A DNA stretch of 64,000 nt, from NCBI GenBank assembly GCA_017311315.1, contig CM029663.1, positions 21,685,412-21,749,411 on the forward strand, in the 5' to 3' direction. Positions 12,035-24,605 of the stretch are shown piece after piece (within the stretch, counting starts at the first letter, position 1; each line of letters begins with the position of its first letter). The notes below the pieces were generated by a model. That model saw only the letters and a list, made by a program, of their open reading frames with translations. It ran no database searches and had not been told where the DNA came from. This DNA comes from Dendrocalamus latiflorus. Lineage: Eukaryota; Streptophyta; Magnoliopsida; Poales; Poaceae. A program made the position numbers and the translations under genes.

Positions 12035-12260
12035 AGGTGAGCTCACTAAAATTAGACAAAATTTCTTGAAACTTTGGTTGTAATTTGTTGCAACATATTT
12101 CAATTGAAACTTGCTGAGATTTGAGTTCCAAATTTTGAAACTCGTCGAAACTTTAGCTTGAAAACTTCTAAAAACACGTGAAACTAAATGAAACATAAAA
12201 CTTTTTAAATGTTTTCTTGAAACTTTCTAAAATTATATAAAACCTATTGCGGTACCATTG
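12035..12260. repeat. TGAAAC-type array, short copy
   Basis: Degenerate GAAACTTNNTNGAAAC units ending in AAACCTATTGCGGTACCATT. The terminal motif is like those at about 2820 and 6235. Confidence 0.65.
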
Positions 12261-13648
12261 CAATAGTATACTATTGTGTAGTTGCTTGGGAGCATCCGTT
12301 TAGGAGGGGGGACACACCGAGGGGCATGCAGGGCCAGGCGGCGTCGTCTCGTCTCGGCTTCAAGGTCGCACCGCGCCGCATGGACGGATAGACACAAGGG
12401 ATGATCAGATTACCCGGGTGCACGAGGAGCTGCTAGTGGTGCGTGCTGGTGTGGTTTTGTGTGAAGTGGTTGGACTCTGCCAGCCAAGCTGCACGCTTGT
12501 CATGCGTGAACTACGTATGTGGCATGCAGGTCGAAACGTCTCGTCAGGAGACGTGCCATCGGAAGCGAGGAGGAGCCAGAGATGTTCGCCTTGTGATCAT
12601 CCATGCGTTGCATCGTAATTGTGTTGCATTGTTCACTGGAATTGGAATCGAAGGTTATGGCCGGGGAAAAAGGGACCCTGTAGCCTACAGTTCTACGAAA
12701 AGGAGCTACAGCTTCCGGATATATTGCCAATCCTTGCAATCACCGTGGGAAATCAATTCAAGATAGGCATGAACTTAATACACTTCTCCACAGTGCTCCG
12801 TTTTGGCTGCAGGGGGTTCACTAATTGCAAATGCAGGCTTATTTAAAATCAATGCTCTGGTGACTACCAACCGTAGGTGACAGTAGTAGAACCTCTTTTT
12901 TTTTCTTGCGCTTCTACAGAGAGGTCAATTTTGCAAGATTGTTGATCTGCACAAGCTGCATCTGCAATTCTGCATGCAGGACCACCTGTGCGAACAGCAA
13001 CCTAGCCTAGGAATGGTTACGGCCAAAGCTAGGGACTATTGCACTGTACTACCAGGAGAGGCAATAGCGAATTGGCGATTCAACGTGAGGAGCCTTCATT
13101 TTAGGGAAGCAAGTAGGCTTGTTGCGTCGCACCTGCATGTGATGTGCTTGTTTGTCCTCTTCGCTTCAGGCTTTGAGCAGCTGAACGTTTCTTTCCGTAT
13201 AGGGTTGCGCTCCGGACAGCGGCACGGTTTCCTGCCCCATTGTTCGGTTTGCCTGTCCCCATGTGTGCAATGCTCGCTTTGGTAGCGTTGGTTCTTCTAT
13301 TTTCGTGTGTGACTGGCCTGTACTTGTGCTATGTAGTAGGGTTCAGGCTAAAACCAGTTTTCATTGTTTGGTTCTTTCTGATAGAGACACCTAGTAGTTT
13401 GTTTATAGACCGTAACCACGAGTAGTTGGACTGTATCTGAAATAAATCCTTTCTTTGTTGATTTGTTTATCAAATCCATGTGCTAATCTATGCAGTTAGG
13501 CTATGTGCGCGTGAAGCTTTCATTCACCGACTGCCGAGTTCGTACGTGAACACTCCTTGTATCGGGCTCACCTAGCAATCATTGTTCATAAAGAATTTGT
13601 GGAGCTCCCCCATTTACTATTAACTTGTAAATAGTCTAAACCCCTGAG
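12261..13648. other. Intergenic; no gene recognised
   Basis: Open frames of up to about 107 codons exist (for example 12443-12766 and 12974-13285 on the plus strand). They lack recognisable domains, splice structure or codon bias. I see no RNA gene or complete transposon here. Confidence 0.4.
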
Positions 13649-13743
13649 GCCCTGTTTGGAATGCAGGAATTTTTCCCGATTCCTGCGGGAATTGAACTGT
13701 TTCCTGCAAAATTCCTGTGAAATTCCTCTGTTCCAAACAGGCC
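13649..13743. mobile_element. Small MITE (95 bp) with long terminal inverted repeats
   Basis: Begins GGCCCTGTTTGGAA and ends TTCCAAACAGGCC, an exact inverted terminus. The flanks are CTGA on both sides, which may be part of a target duplication. The interior is rich in TTCCTGC and GCAGGAA palindromic words. Confidence 0.75.
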
Positions 13744-14253
13744 CTGAATAGGAGATGAAGCTTTCGATGTTTCACCGGATGCCTTTTCCTTTTCATGGAT
13801 CATGCCGCGCCTCTTCATTACTCCTAACAAAAAAAACAAGAAAGAAAAGGAGGGGAAAGGGTTGAGGAAAGGGGGGGGGAGAGACAAACTTTGTGGTCTT
13901 GGGCCGATAACCACATGAATAATTTGGTGCTGGGGTGGGCTGACAAAAAGCTTGGATTATCTCGTCTAAAAAAAGCTTGCATAATCTCTCAATCATGGGC
14001 TGATTCCAGTTGAATCAATCTTGGCTAAAACGACCCAAATTAAGGACTTCGTCAAAAACTCAATCATGGGCGGGTTTCTTCAGTTCTTGTTCGCAAGGAA
14101 CACTGAATCACTCGTTATCAAAAAAAACGAAAAGAAAGCATGTCACAGACAGCAGAAATATGTTATGAACAGGATCATGCTAATATATTCTGCAATGAAA
14201 GAGAATCATTGATCTCAAATCGCTCGAGTTGCAAACATTTTTTATTAGGGAAA
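13744..14253. other. Intergenic; no gene recognised
   Basis: A purine-rich run (about 13830-13885) and short meaningless frames. Nothing else identified. Confidence 0.35.
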
Positions 14254-14397
14254 GTTGATCATATACCCTCCCTTTATTTTGAGAATTCAGGATTTACCCT
14301 CCCACCTCAATGACATGTGGGGTCATCATAAGTCACTGACATGTGGGCCAGGAGGATAAATCCTGAATTTCCATCTAAGAGGAGGGTATATGATGAA
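14254..14397. mobile_element. Foldback MITE, GATCATATACCC type
   Basis: The left end, GTTGATCATATACCCTCC, pairs imperfectly with the right end, GGAGGGTATATGATGAA. Internally, TTCAGGATTTACCCTCC pairs with GGAGGATAAATCCTGAA. The element at 61805-61975 has the same terminal words and the same internal GACATGTGGG/GACATATGGG motif, so this is a repeated family. Confidence 0.65.
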
Positions 14398-15534
14398 TAA
14401 ATCCTTTTTATTAATATAATAAAACTATAAATGGCAGCTCCAAGCAACTTAAGCTTGGCACGCCAAAAATCAACCAAACAACCAGCAACACCACAATTGT
14501 CTGTTTCTTACAGAAAAGCAGACAATGTGCCAATTGAGGAAAGTGCTCCATCCCCATATCACACTTGGCTCATTAGTAAAAATGGACTGCACATTTCAAA
14601 AGATATTAACGACAATAAAGCGATCTGTATACGTACGCCATCTGTAGGCATGAGCAGAAAACAAACAGATAGGCAGTCTCTTTCAGAAAAGACTGGATGT
14701 GATTTCACAACCGATCAAAATCATTCTGGAAAGTGCTGCACAGCTTTACACACATATTCATCGTGATACAGGCCAACCACAAATGTCCGAATCAAACACC
14801 CATTTCGGCCCCAGAAAGAACCAAACGAAAACGGAGGCGTATAGCAGGCTGGAAGACATGTTATCTGTGAAGTACAAATCAGCAGCTGCTCTTTTTTGTT
14901 GTTGTTGTTCCTTTGCTTGTTAATGGAAGAATTTGTGAATACAAGATGGAGTTGTTCTACACAAGAATAAAAGCAGGTCCTAAAACTTTTCCATTTTTTC
15001 CTTTTTACTTCTCTGTCAGTACCTAACACAAGCAAGAGCCTTAAATAACATACTCAGCACCTACATCCCAAAGGAAAACCCAACCACCCACAAAACTTTC
15101 CATAAAAAACACCTGGCTATGAGGTAAACTTGCTTCTTTGGATCATAACGAAACTGTTTCGCAAGACCTCAGCAGTAGAATTACACAGAAAAAGGACGTG
15201 ACACAAGAAAAGGCAACAAAAAAAATGAAAATTTCCCTCCTAGCTGAAAAATAGACGAGGAAGGAGCGCGCTCTAATGTTTTAGCGCCAGAGGTAGACAC
15301 GTACATGATGGGCAGTAACACATACACGATGGGTAGGTCTAGATAGATGTGCCTCGGAACCTTTTTCCCAGTCATCGAACATTCCTCATGGGAAGACAGC
15401 TCCACGGCTTTTTCTTTGTCTAATGAGAAAATGGAAGAGTTCCCAGGATGAATGACCCTATCTCAATGTTCCGCACAGTAAGTTTATCGGTTCAAGTTGG
15501 AAGTCCACTTCTGAAATATCTCATGTTTCCCAGT
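14398..15534. other. Region downstream of the YTH gene; likely includes its 3' UTR
   Basis: This ~1.1 kb follows the YTH stop codon on the minus strand. It is AT-rich, with only short unrecognised frames (for example plus 14431-14766). The part nearest 15534 is presumably 3' UTR; I could not place the polyadenylation site. Confidence 0.4.
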
Positions 15535-18500
15535 TCAAGTACCCCTCCCGTCATCATCCTTCCGTTGAAACCCGTTGCTCTGCTCCTCACTTCTATTGGT
15601 TGTATCAAGTTCTGTTGCAACTTAGTTGCTCTGCTCCTCTCTTCTCTTGACTGTATCAGGTTCTGTTGCATCCTTGTTGCTCTGCTCCTCACTTCCCTTG
15701 GCTGTATCAGGTTCTGTTGCATCCTTGTTGCCCTGCTCCTCATTTCTCTTGGCTGTATCAAGCTCTACGGTACTTACGAATTGAGCTTGCTTTTTGATGT
15801 CTGCAGGTTTTTCAGCTTTTGGCTGCAAGAAAAGCTAACACCAGTGAGAAACAAATAACCACCATTTGTAAATGTTAATGCAAATGACAAATCACCATTA
15901 GTAGCATAGACTAACTATGAGGAACTAAAATATTATGTCCCCACAAGCCGGCCATTCCTAAATTGCAACACCCTTTCACCAATCATAAACCAAGAAGCAT
16001 AATGTTGTCAATTCGTGATCTTTGAACAGGTAAATCTAGTTACTTTATGTTCCAGAAACACAACGAACAGCAACTAGAAACACACACCATTCTTGTTATC
16101 ATTAGGCATTCCACAATGTTGCAAGTAAAAGTGCAAAACAATGAGCAGCCATTCCATCAACTGCATGTAATCAACTCTAGCAAATGGTGTCCTTGATAAG
16201 TGATAAACAAGGAGTTCAGTATATACCATGGGCATGGGGTGATCCAATGAGGTAGTAAGCGGCTTGCCTCTTCGGTCCTGCATTACTTTCTGCCTATTTT
16301 CATAGAAGTCAAAGTCATCCAATATTGACGTTTTACATGAGAAGTTCTTGAAAATGTTCAGCATCTCTGCACCTTGTGGAAACTTGACCTGGATTGCTCA
16401 GGCAACAGGCATTCAATTAGAGATGACAACCAAAATAAAATGTCATATTATCATTATACAATGTGAGAAAGTATAATAGGTGCAGCGTAAGAACAAATTT
16501 GGACAAGAATTAAATATCATAACTGATTATTAAAAGAATGCAAACCGGAGATCAGTATAGGCAAGAACTTAAGAGGATGTACTGGTAATAATGATATTAA
16601 CATCCTTATTCCATACCAAAGAGCATGAAGAATCAAGTAAAGTGATAGGTTAAATAGGTTAACATTTCATGTGTCAGTCAAAGCCACAAAGGTTCGAAAC
16701 AAACAAGTCATGTGTCGCATAGTGCACAAATAGGATTAGTTATTTCTCCAACAAGGAGAAACAGATTGGAAACAACATGATATCTTATGTACAAACAAAT
16801 TTCTTGGGGTGGTGTCAAGAGATGAAAATTAACTTATGAAGATCTAGTTCCTAGCTGTAAAAATACCAAGAAACTCTAGTTAGATAATGGAAGTAATACC
16901 TCTTGTGTGTCCCTGCTGTTTGTCACAGGTTTGTTCTCATTGTTCTCCAATATTATGTGGCGAAATTGTGGATTAGGCACATCCTTGATAATGTGCCATT
17001 TTACCGGGAAGAATCCATTCCACTTGTCCTGTTGCCAGAAGCTCATATTCCTGTTGAAATCTACCAGGCCAACCATCTCAGCCACACCACAGAACTGACC
17101 ACTTGCATTAACCTGATCATGGTAGCATAATAATTAATAGAACAAAAAAACACAAAGTTACCAGAATTTAACAACAGTATCCTTTCCCTAAAAAGGGCAA
17201 CTAGATCTGGATCTACTTGCAACAACATTGCCAGGAAAGTTTGAACTAAAAGGAAAAAAACAACAAAAAAGTATAAAATATAGGTAGAGTTGCTGCATAT
17301 TAAACCTGATGGCACTGAACATGCTTCGGTGACTGAAATAATTACTGAAACAGAAGTCCTAAGTAATATGGACCAGAGAAATAAAATAATTAAATGGCAT
17401 GTACAGGTACACCATTATCACAGTATATTATCAAATAGAGAAATAAGAAAATAGCATGGCTTCCTGATATGCACTACCTATGTGAAATTAAACACTCAAA
17501 CAACAATCAGCTATGTTGAAAAAGAAAAAAGGTTTGTACACCACACTACTCTGACATTTACGAAGATACTCAGGAGAAAATTATTGAGGAACAAGGAGTG
17601 GTATTTAACTTACAGAGAAGAAGAGGAAGACAGGACATTTGGTTCCTTTTTCTGCCATTCTTTCTTGTGCAAGTCTGTAGGCACTGTCAAGCCTTTTATT
17701 TCCATTAGGAGTACTTGCCCAGACATTGTACTTGATACTCTTGTGAATATCATCTTCACTATAAGATTTAATCACAAAAAATAGAGCATGCTCATACTTT
17801 GTAACAAAATCTGGAAGATTATATGAATCTCTGCTTATTGCAACAGGTGAAGGTACACTATCACTAGCCTCCCCTACACCCGATAATCCAAAAGGATCAG
17901 CTCGAGGGCTCACACTATTTTTGGAGTTATCAGTGCAGTTATTTGATATATCACAGACACCATATCCATTTAGTTTGCTTCTCGCCTTAAGCTTCTCACT
18001 ACTGTTCCAGCTTCTACCACTTTCTTTCAAATTGATGCCTTTACTTTGATAAAGGCTGCCTTTTCCTTGGTTAGTATGCACCACAAATTTGCTAGACGGA
18101 AGATACCCTTTTGTTATGGAAGCACCAGATGCCTAGCATGAGAACAAGCCTATCAACATAAGTTTCCTACTGTTATGGCAAAGAGCAGTGAGTTATGCTT
18201 TACAGGAATTTGCAAGTACCTTATTTGCAACCTTTGATGATGGATTGCTATTAGCAGAAGTTGGTACCATGTCTAGAGCTGACGACGATCCTTTGATGAT
18301 ATCTGATGCAGACTTTGTACTGCAGGAGGCTTTTGAAGAAGGAACAGCATGCTTATTAGAAGAGTACTTTGGTCTTGCAGGGTAATTTGTTTGATGCACA
18401 CCAACAGGATGTCCATGAACCCCATCCAGAAGAACAAAAGAAGGGTCCCATGTGTATGCAGGGAGTAGTTCAGGTCCATAAGCAATTGGTTGAGCAAACA

Positions 18501-20930
18501 TGCCAGGTGTGCTAGGGTCATGCATGGGAATTGCAGTGGAGTAATATGGCTCTTTGCTGACATATTGACCATCCACACCAGCAATGGCTCCAGGAACAAC
18601 CGGACTATAAGAAGTATATCCATTTTCGTACCCCGGAAGATAACACAAATAAGAACCATTATCAGCTTGAACCACCTGAAACGGATTATAGAACAGATAT
18701 AAGCACAGTTCTCTAGCGATATGTCAGCTTCCACAGCTGCACCGTCAAGAAGCAGTTCAGCCTGGAATTGATGGCACCAAGGAATCAATGATAGGCAGCT
18801 ACACAAAAGGTGGTAATGCAATCATCAACTGTTAAATTGAGTACTCCAAACAACACTATAGTAATTTGCACTTCATCATTCAAGATTTGGATCAAAATAA
18901 ATTATCTATGATGCTTGACCACAAATTCTTGTATCGCATGGAATATAAAAAGGCTCTTCCCTAGCATTCATCAGCAATCATTCAGCTTTGTTTATGTCAG
19001 TCATTATAATAAAGTAATCGTGTGTTCATGACAGCATATGGTGTACTCACAACTGGCACAAAAAATAAACAAAGATCTTTTTCATAAAAGTTTGCAGAGA
19101 GATTTTTCGCACAAACAATAGAAGAATAAAGAGTGACATTAAAAAAATGTTTGCCACTTTCCCAAACATAGCAAAGGAAAGATGACAGCAAATAGGTGCA
19201 AAGCTTGTTGGTACCACCACACCACCACAGAGATGCACTAAGTGCACCATTGTTTTGATTTTAGATAGGACCACTTGTGACTACTGTAGGGAAGGCATAT
19301 GCCATACTTGAAGCACACTATTTGACAACTTACTGTTGGATGCATCTCTAGTCCATTGAATCCAACAATGTGGCCATTCTCATCCCATCCTCCAAATGAG
19401 CCTATGATGAACAATCAAACCATCAAATGGATGAACAGCATGCTTTATTTTCAGGTCATAGTACTGGTAACCCACCTGGATAATAATATCCGTAGTAATA
19501 CATCCCTTGGTCCCCCACAGAAGCTTCTTGGTTCATTTCACTTTCCTTGACAGTACTAGCTGCATCGCCCGAGGAAATGCATGATATTGCATCAGAAGAA
19601 CTTGCGCCTTTCCTAGCAGGCTACAAACGTTGGAAACGAAAGGAATCAAGGAGGAGACGATAGATATAGCGTAACCAACCAAACACAGAACAAAGAAGGA
19701 AATAAAGGCGTCCCTTGTACGCTAAGATAAGCAAGCTAGTATATTGTGTATAGGAATGAGAATCTTACCAAGTTGATGTTGCTTGCCTTCGTGCTAGCAT
19801 CAATCTTCAAGTTCTCCATTGCTTCTTCCATAGCTGGGTGATAGAAAAGTCAAGGTTTGCAAACGAAATATATACTTGTAAAGGTCATAGTCCACGAGTG
19901 ACCAATAAAATAAGCTAACCACGCAGATTGATCAATAAACATACCCTGAATCCAATAATGTTCAGGAAATAATTGCCTTCATGAACTCATCAGACCAACA
20001 GATCGGAAAACAGAACACAGATCATTTGATTAAGCACAAAAGACCATTACTTTAACAACTTCTTGGCATGCTATTTCGCAAACACGAGGGTGGTCAAGGA
20101 GCTCAGATGAAGCGAGATCATGGGGACTTAGGCAGCACCAGACCTAACCATTACAGCAACCGAATCATTGAGTACAGATACCGTATTATTATTGGTGTAC
20201 CTATCGAATAATTGGGAGTTGGCTCAGCTCTCACCAACTCTCAAATCCGAATCATGAGGGGCACCTAATAATTCCAATTCTAAATTTCTAACAGTAGAGA
20301 TCTACCATAGTACCATCGTAGGCCGGCAAAACTCAATTATGTCGAGATTGAAATGGATCGAACTTTGATCAAATCCTACGTCCTCGTCAATAATTCCGCA
20401 ATAAACTCCTTTTTTTGTAAATAGTGATCTAACGGAGTACGCTCGCATCAAAAGTATCTTTGTTTGCCCCCAATAATCGGATCAAAACCAAAGCTTAAAA
20501 GGAGAAGATGCTTTGGAAACAGATGCAATTGTAAAAATGAGTAATTTGTTGGAGCAGAGCCCACGCCCATCACTGAAGCGAAAACCAAAACTTCTACTAA
20601 ACTGGACAAAATCGAGAATTTTGATCCAATGCAATAGGATCTCTCATGGATCAAATAGCTCTAAAGGGAGAACCCATGGAGTAAGATAGCAAGGGAACGA
20701 CCAAACTAACCAGTAAACGGCGCTCAAAAATCAAAATAGTTCCAAGAACATCGAGAAATTTCATTGATCCAACATAAAGCTCACAAGAAAACATGCATCG
20801 AAGCAGCAGCAAACACAGGAACACCCAGAACCCATCCATCAGATCCACATCTCAATTGATGGACAAGAGCAAAGTGTGCCGCCGCGAAGAGAAGGATACC
20901 CTTCTGGCGCAGCTCGCCCTTGGGCTCCAT
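15535..20930 (-). CDS. ECT: YTH-domain m6A reader, ECT/YTHDF type (9 coding exons)
   Basis: Coding exons on the minus strand: 20930-20900, 19833-19769, 19620-19476, 19401-19334, 18675-18220, 18132-17614, 17112-16900, 16388-16227 and 15822-15535. All junctions are GT-AG and keep phase, giving 648 aa. The start MEPKGELRQK is the first ATG after an in-frame TAG. Residues 1-365 are low-complexity (Tyr/Gly/Pro/Ser-rich, e.g. GMYYYGYYYPG), as in phase-separating YTHDF proteins. The YTH domain covers about 366-520. Its aromatic cage that holds N6-methyladenosine is complete: W393 (KYNVWAST), and W454 and W459 (FWQQDKWNG). The motifs GNKRLDSAYR and KPVTNSRDTQE are also present. By family, it binds m6A mRNA in the cytoplasm and affects stability or translation. 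The C-terminal tail carries a 17-residue tandem repeat. I am sure of the family and exon set; the number within the rice ECT/YTH family is unknown. Confidence 0.93.
15574..15777 (-). repeat. In-frame 51 bp minisatellite (4 copies) in the last YTH exon
   Basis: GTTGCTCTGCTCCTC or a close variant recurs at 15574, 15625, 15676 and 15727, exactly 51 bp apart. On the coding strand this gives four 17-residue units of the type DTAKGSEEQSNKDATEP. Because 51 is a multiple of three, copy-number changes would preserve the frame. The encoded tail is charged and presumably disordered. Confidence 0.92.
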
Positions 20931-21250
20931 GAAGCCGCACCACAGTTCGCCGCAGAAGAACCCGGGGCTGCGCGTGTCCTCCAGCTCGACCGGGGTGGGG
21001 GCCAGGGGCACGCCGGAACCCTAGCCTGCTCCGGCCGCCGCTGCCGAGGAGAAAAGGAGGCTTTTGGACTCGCGTCGGATTGGACGGCAAGGGCGCGGCC
21101 ACGTGGGCGGAGCGGGCGCGATCGGACGGCTGGGAAGGGGCGCGTGTGGGGCAGAGCAGCGACGCGGACGGAGCGGGCTCCTGAAATATAGTGGGGGGCA
21201 AGACGCCTCGGCTGCTGCGGCGGAATATTTGTAGCCTTTCACTACAACTA
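20931..21250 (-). promoter_or_regulatory. 5' UTR and promoter region of the YTH gene
   Basis: GC-rich sequence upstream of the chosen ATG. It contains an in-frame TAG 90 bp before the ATG (at 21023-21021), so translation cannot start further up in this frame. No clear TATA box is seen. The transcription start is probably within 21000-21250. Confidence 0.45.
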
Positions 21251-22835
21251 CTTTTTTTTTCTTGAACTGAAAAGAGGACGCAGTTAAACACAGCATTTCA
21301 CTTCAGTAAATTTTTTGACTGTACCAAACAAACAAGCATACCATTGGTGGTTGGCACAACACATGTAACAATGTGAAAAAATTTGTGAAGTTAAATTTAA
21401 AAGAAAGCATCTTTTGGTTATGAATAGTGCATATACTATGATAAAATTCAAGGTGAAGTACTTCTCTGGCAAACGGTACTAAGTTACGAATATAATATTT
21501 GTGCAAAAGTTATAGGTTTCTGTTGACAAGATGAACCTAGACTGACGAGGTGAGCATACAGAAAGTCTAATGACTCGTTCGGTGGGGTTTTTTTACTATA
21601 TGTTAGAATTATATATTCCGGTTTAAATATTTAAATTCTGTTTATTTATGAGAGATAATATATAGAGAAAAATAGTCATATATAATTTTGACCAGTACAG
21701 CTGAACTCAGTACATTTTTTACTATAACATTTCTGTTGATCTCGTTTTGAAAAAACATACCATTTAAAAAACTAATTATTGTAGCATAAGTCAAAGGCAT
21801 AAATGAAAAAAGAACTCCGCTTTTAATTATGAGAGATGTTTTTGTACTTTTTTAATAATAATAATTTATATAATTTTTAAAACACGATAAATAATGAATA
21901 TATATTATTTAACTCTTTATATATTTTAAGATTGGTAAGTAAAAATATAGAAATGCTACTCAAATCGTAAGGACGGGGCAGCATTCACAGAGAATCCGCA
22001 CCCAATGTGGAAGGTGTACTCGCCGCCAAGATGGCGGGGGCAGCGAGCGAGGTGTGGATGCCGGAAGGAACAGAAGACGTTGCGTTTTTTTCGCTCTTCA
22101 AGGTGAGGAATTTTTGTGGTCCAAACTCCGAAGTCCGAACGAGGACAAGAAAATGCGACGGAATTTTGGATGCGATAGCTGATCTCCAGTAAATTCACAT
22201 ATGAATCATCAAATGTTCATTCGGGCATAACTTAGTGCAAAAAAAGATTCTCTGAAAACATCTCTCTTGCCTCTCGGTTTTCGCACAGGGCTACTTCAAA
22301 ATTCTCTAAAAACATATCCTTTGGTCCCGGCACCGCCACCACCGGCAGGAATGGAAACCACATCGCTCGGTACTGTAGACGACAGTGAATGGGTGGGCTG
22401 GCAGTTCCCTGACCTCGAGAGAGGATCGCGGGCGCGTTTGTGACGGGGTCCCGTTCATATACCGCGGTGAGCTGTGGTCCTCTTCTGCCGCCGAAGGCCA
22501 ACTATTCTCTGTTTATCCCTTGCCTGCCGCACCGGCGATCCTCGCGCAAATTGCACCGCCGCCGGTGTCGCTCGGCACCGAATTCTCTGAACCGTTCCCC
22601 CGTTCGGCTTATGGCTTGATTTACATGTCTCTTCTTTCTCCGCGTGTCAGACTGGAATTGCAGCCCGTCAGAGCACTGAGCCACTGAGAAGCGGCACAGG
22701 CAAAAGTTACTGATTGGTATTTGCTGGTTTGGTTTGCCCTTGGCACTCATCGGAAACCTGGTGGAAACGGTGGCCCGGGAAAGATTAAGGGACAGTTTAA
22801 CACGTTTAAGGTTAGACAAATTTGACCAACTCAAG
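21251..22835. other. Intergenic; holds an AT-rich MITE-like repeat at about 21570-21820
   Basis: The 21570-21820 part (GGTTTAAATATTTAAATTCT ... AGTACAGCTGAACTCAGTAC ... TGTAGCATAAGTCAAAGGCA) matches 60380-60625 in order and content. The rest contains short frames only, including a CCGCCGCCGG-rich patch at about 22310-22600 with no recognisable protein. Confidence 0.5.
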
Positions 22836-23030
22836 GAGCTGTTTGGTTGCAGTCACAGTTATGGCAAGATTCCCTTCCAGCAAACTAGATCCCACACGTC
22901 AATGACTCAAAAAAGTGTGGCAAGATTCCCTTAAGCTTGCTAAGGTGTGGCAAAGAATTTGAGCACCTCAACTTAGGCAAGTGTGGTAATTTTTGTTGGC
23001 AAAGTGTGGCTAGTAACCAAACACCCCCGA
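22836..23030. mobile_element. MITE with GTTTGGTT termini and TGTGGCAA words
   Basis: The left end GGAGCTGTTTGGTTGC and right end AGTAACCAAACACCCC form terminal inverted repeats. The interior repeats TGTGGCAA and GTGTGGCAAGATTCCCTT several times. The segment at 35975-36115 (GGGTGCTTGGTTG ... GTGTGGCAAATTTTGG ... CAACCACGG) appears related. Confidence 0.65.
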
Positions 23031-24130
23031 AAGCTGGGTTTAAATTATTTGAGGCGACAACTTAATGAACAAGGCATCGTTTCCATGTCTCTATCTTGGA
23101 TTTCTAGATGCGGTGATGTCCACCAGGAGGAGGAAGGATGATAAAGATGAATGTGGAAAAGGAGGAAGTGATATGAAGGGGCGGTGTAGTGATGGAAGCA
23201 GCTGATACTTGATAATGTTGTTTTTATTTTTTGTTTCAACTTATTCATGGGTTTTTCATTTTTGTTAAGAGTTGATTTTCGTCTTAGGGTAAGTGTTCTC
23301 TGTTTTTTTGGAAATCTTAAATATAAGTGCTGTGTTCAACCCCTAAGTACAAAATCGCCTGGATCGTGTCGATTTAATCTTCGTACTAAACATGAGCAGA
23401 AGCGAAATGGAGGTGTAATAGTAACCGACACTAGCATTGGAAAGGGTGCCTTTACAGCTTTTGATATAAAAAAAGGAGCCTAGTGACTAGACACGTACTA
23501 TAAGGAGCATTTTATATGTGATGTTCCACTTGCTTATAGGGAAAGGGAAAGGAAAGGGAGGATAAAGTTTGCTTCTGTAGGTTATTTTTTTTCCCTTTTT
23601 GATTTGACATTTGCAAAAGTAGACAGGGAATAAAAGGGCCCTCGTAGCCCATTCGCTGGTGTTACACAGTTTAAGGATGGTTTATAATTTTTTATTAAAG
23701 TTGATTTATTTTTTATTATAACTGATAGTGATTTATTTAGTGTAATTAAAATTTAAAAAATAAAAAACAAAAAACAGATTAACCTACCACAGATAATGTG
23801 AATGAATACAAAAAGAGACAAAAAACCAGAAACCAGAAAAAACGAAATAATAATAAATTAAAAACCAGAAGTTAAAGCTAAAACCTTCATTTCTTACTTT
23901 GTTCCCCTCTTAAAACAGTGGATAGACTCATAGACATAATCTTCTTTCTTGGGCATCTTTTCCAGTGTGCCAAAAACAATGCCTTTATTTATTTATTTTA
24001 CAATTGCAAGGCATCTTCTCTTGCATTTCTTTCCTTTTTTATCGTGGAATATAATTTGTCCCCATGGTCAAGTGTACTACCGTTACCTCTCCCTAGAAAA
24101 TTCGACCAATCATCAAAGAATATCTCTCTT
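23031..24130. other. Intergenic; no gene recognised
   Basis: AT-rich. A 78-codon plus-strand frame at 23247-23483 has a protein-like composition but matches no family I know and lacks splice partners. Nothing else supported. Confidence 0.35.
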
Positions 24131-24605
24131 TGGAGAGAAATTTTATTGTGTAATGGTGACACAGCACGGTTTGTGTCACGAATAAATCAGAAAGCAACGC
24201 GTGTCATGGTAATACTATAGCAGTACTGTAGATTGTATGAAAAAATTAATTTTTAATACTGCTATAGCTAACAGTTATACAAAAAAATAATTTTTAATAG
24301 CTGCTTACTGGTCGCAAGTCGTGGTCGTAAGTCGGTATACGACCACGGCTTACGACTTACGACCACGCTCACGACCACAACTTATACGACCAGTAAACAA
24401 CTATTAAAAATTATTTTTTTGTACAACTGCACTGTAGCAGGTATTAAAATTTATTTTTATATACAACTATACTGTAGCATGTATTAAAAATTATTTTCCG
24501 TCAAGCTACAGTATAGCTACAGTGTTATCACACCACGCGTTGCTTTCTAATTTATTCGTGACACAAATGGTGCTGTGTCACCATTACATAATAAAATTTC
24601 TCCAT
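24131..24605. mobile_element. Foldback element, ~475 bp near-perfect palindrome
   Basis: The left arm starts GGAGAGAAATTTTATTGTGT and the right arm, read on the other strand, starts GGAGAAATTTTATTATGTAA. The outer ~70 bp of the arms differ at only a few positions (shared TGGTGACACAGCAC, TTTGTGTCACGAATAAAT, AGAAAGCAACGCGTG). Inner arms share TACTGTAG and AATTTTTAATA words. The centre is itself palindromic (CGTGGTCGTAAGTCGG against CGACTTACGACCACG). A transcript crossing it would form a very long hairpin. No open frame. Confidence 0.88.

Noticed and set aside
16680..16700. GGTTCGAAAC, a possible tRNA T-loop word
   Set aside because: No acceptor stem, anticodon arm or internal A-box at the right distance.
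20931..21011. Upstream extension of the first YTH exon
   Set aside because: It would need a GTG start, and an in-frame TAG lies just above; the ATG at 20930 is the first usable start.
23247..23483. 78-codon plus-strand frame
   Set aside because: Protein-like composition only; no domain, partner exon or conserved start context that I can see.
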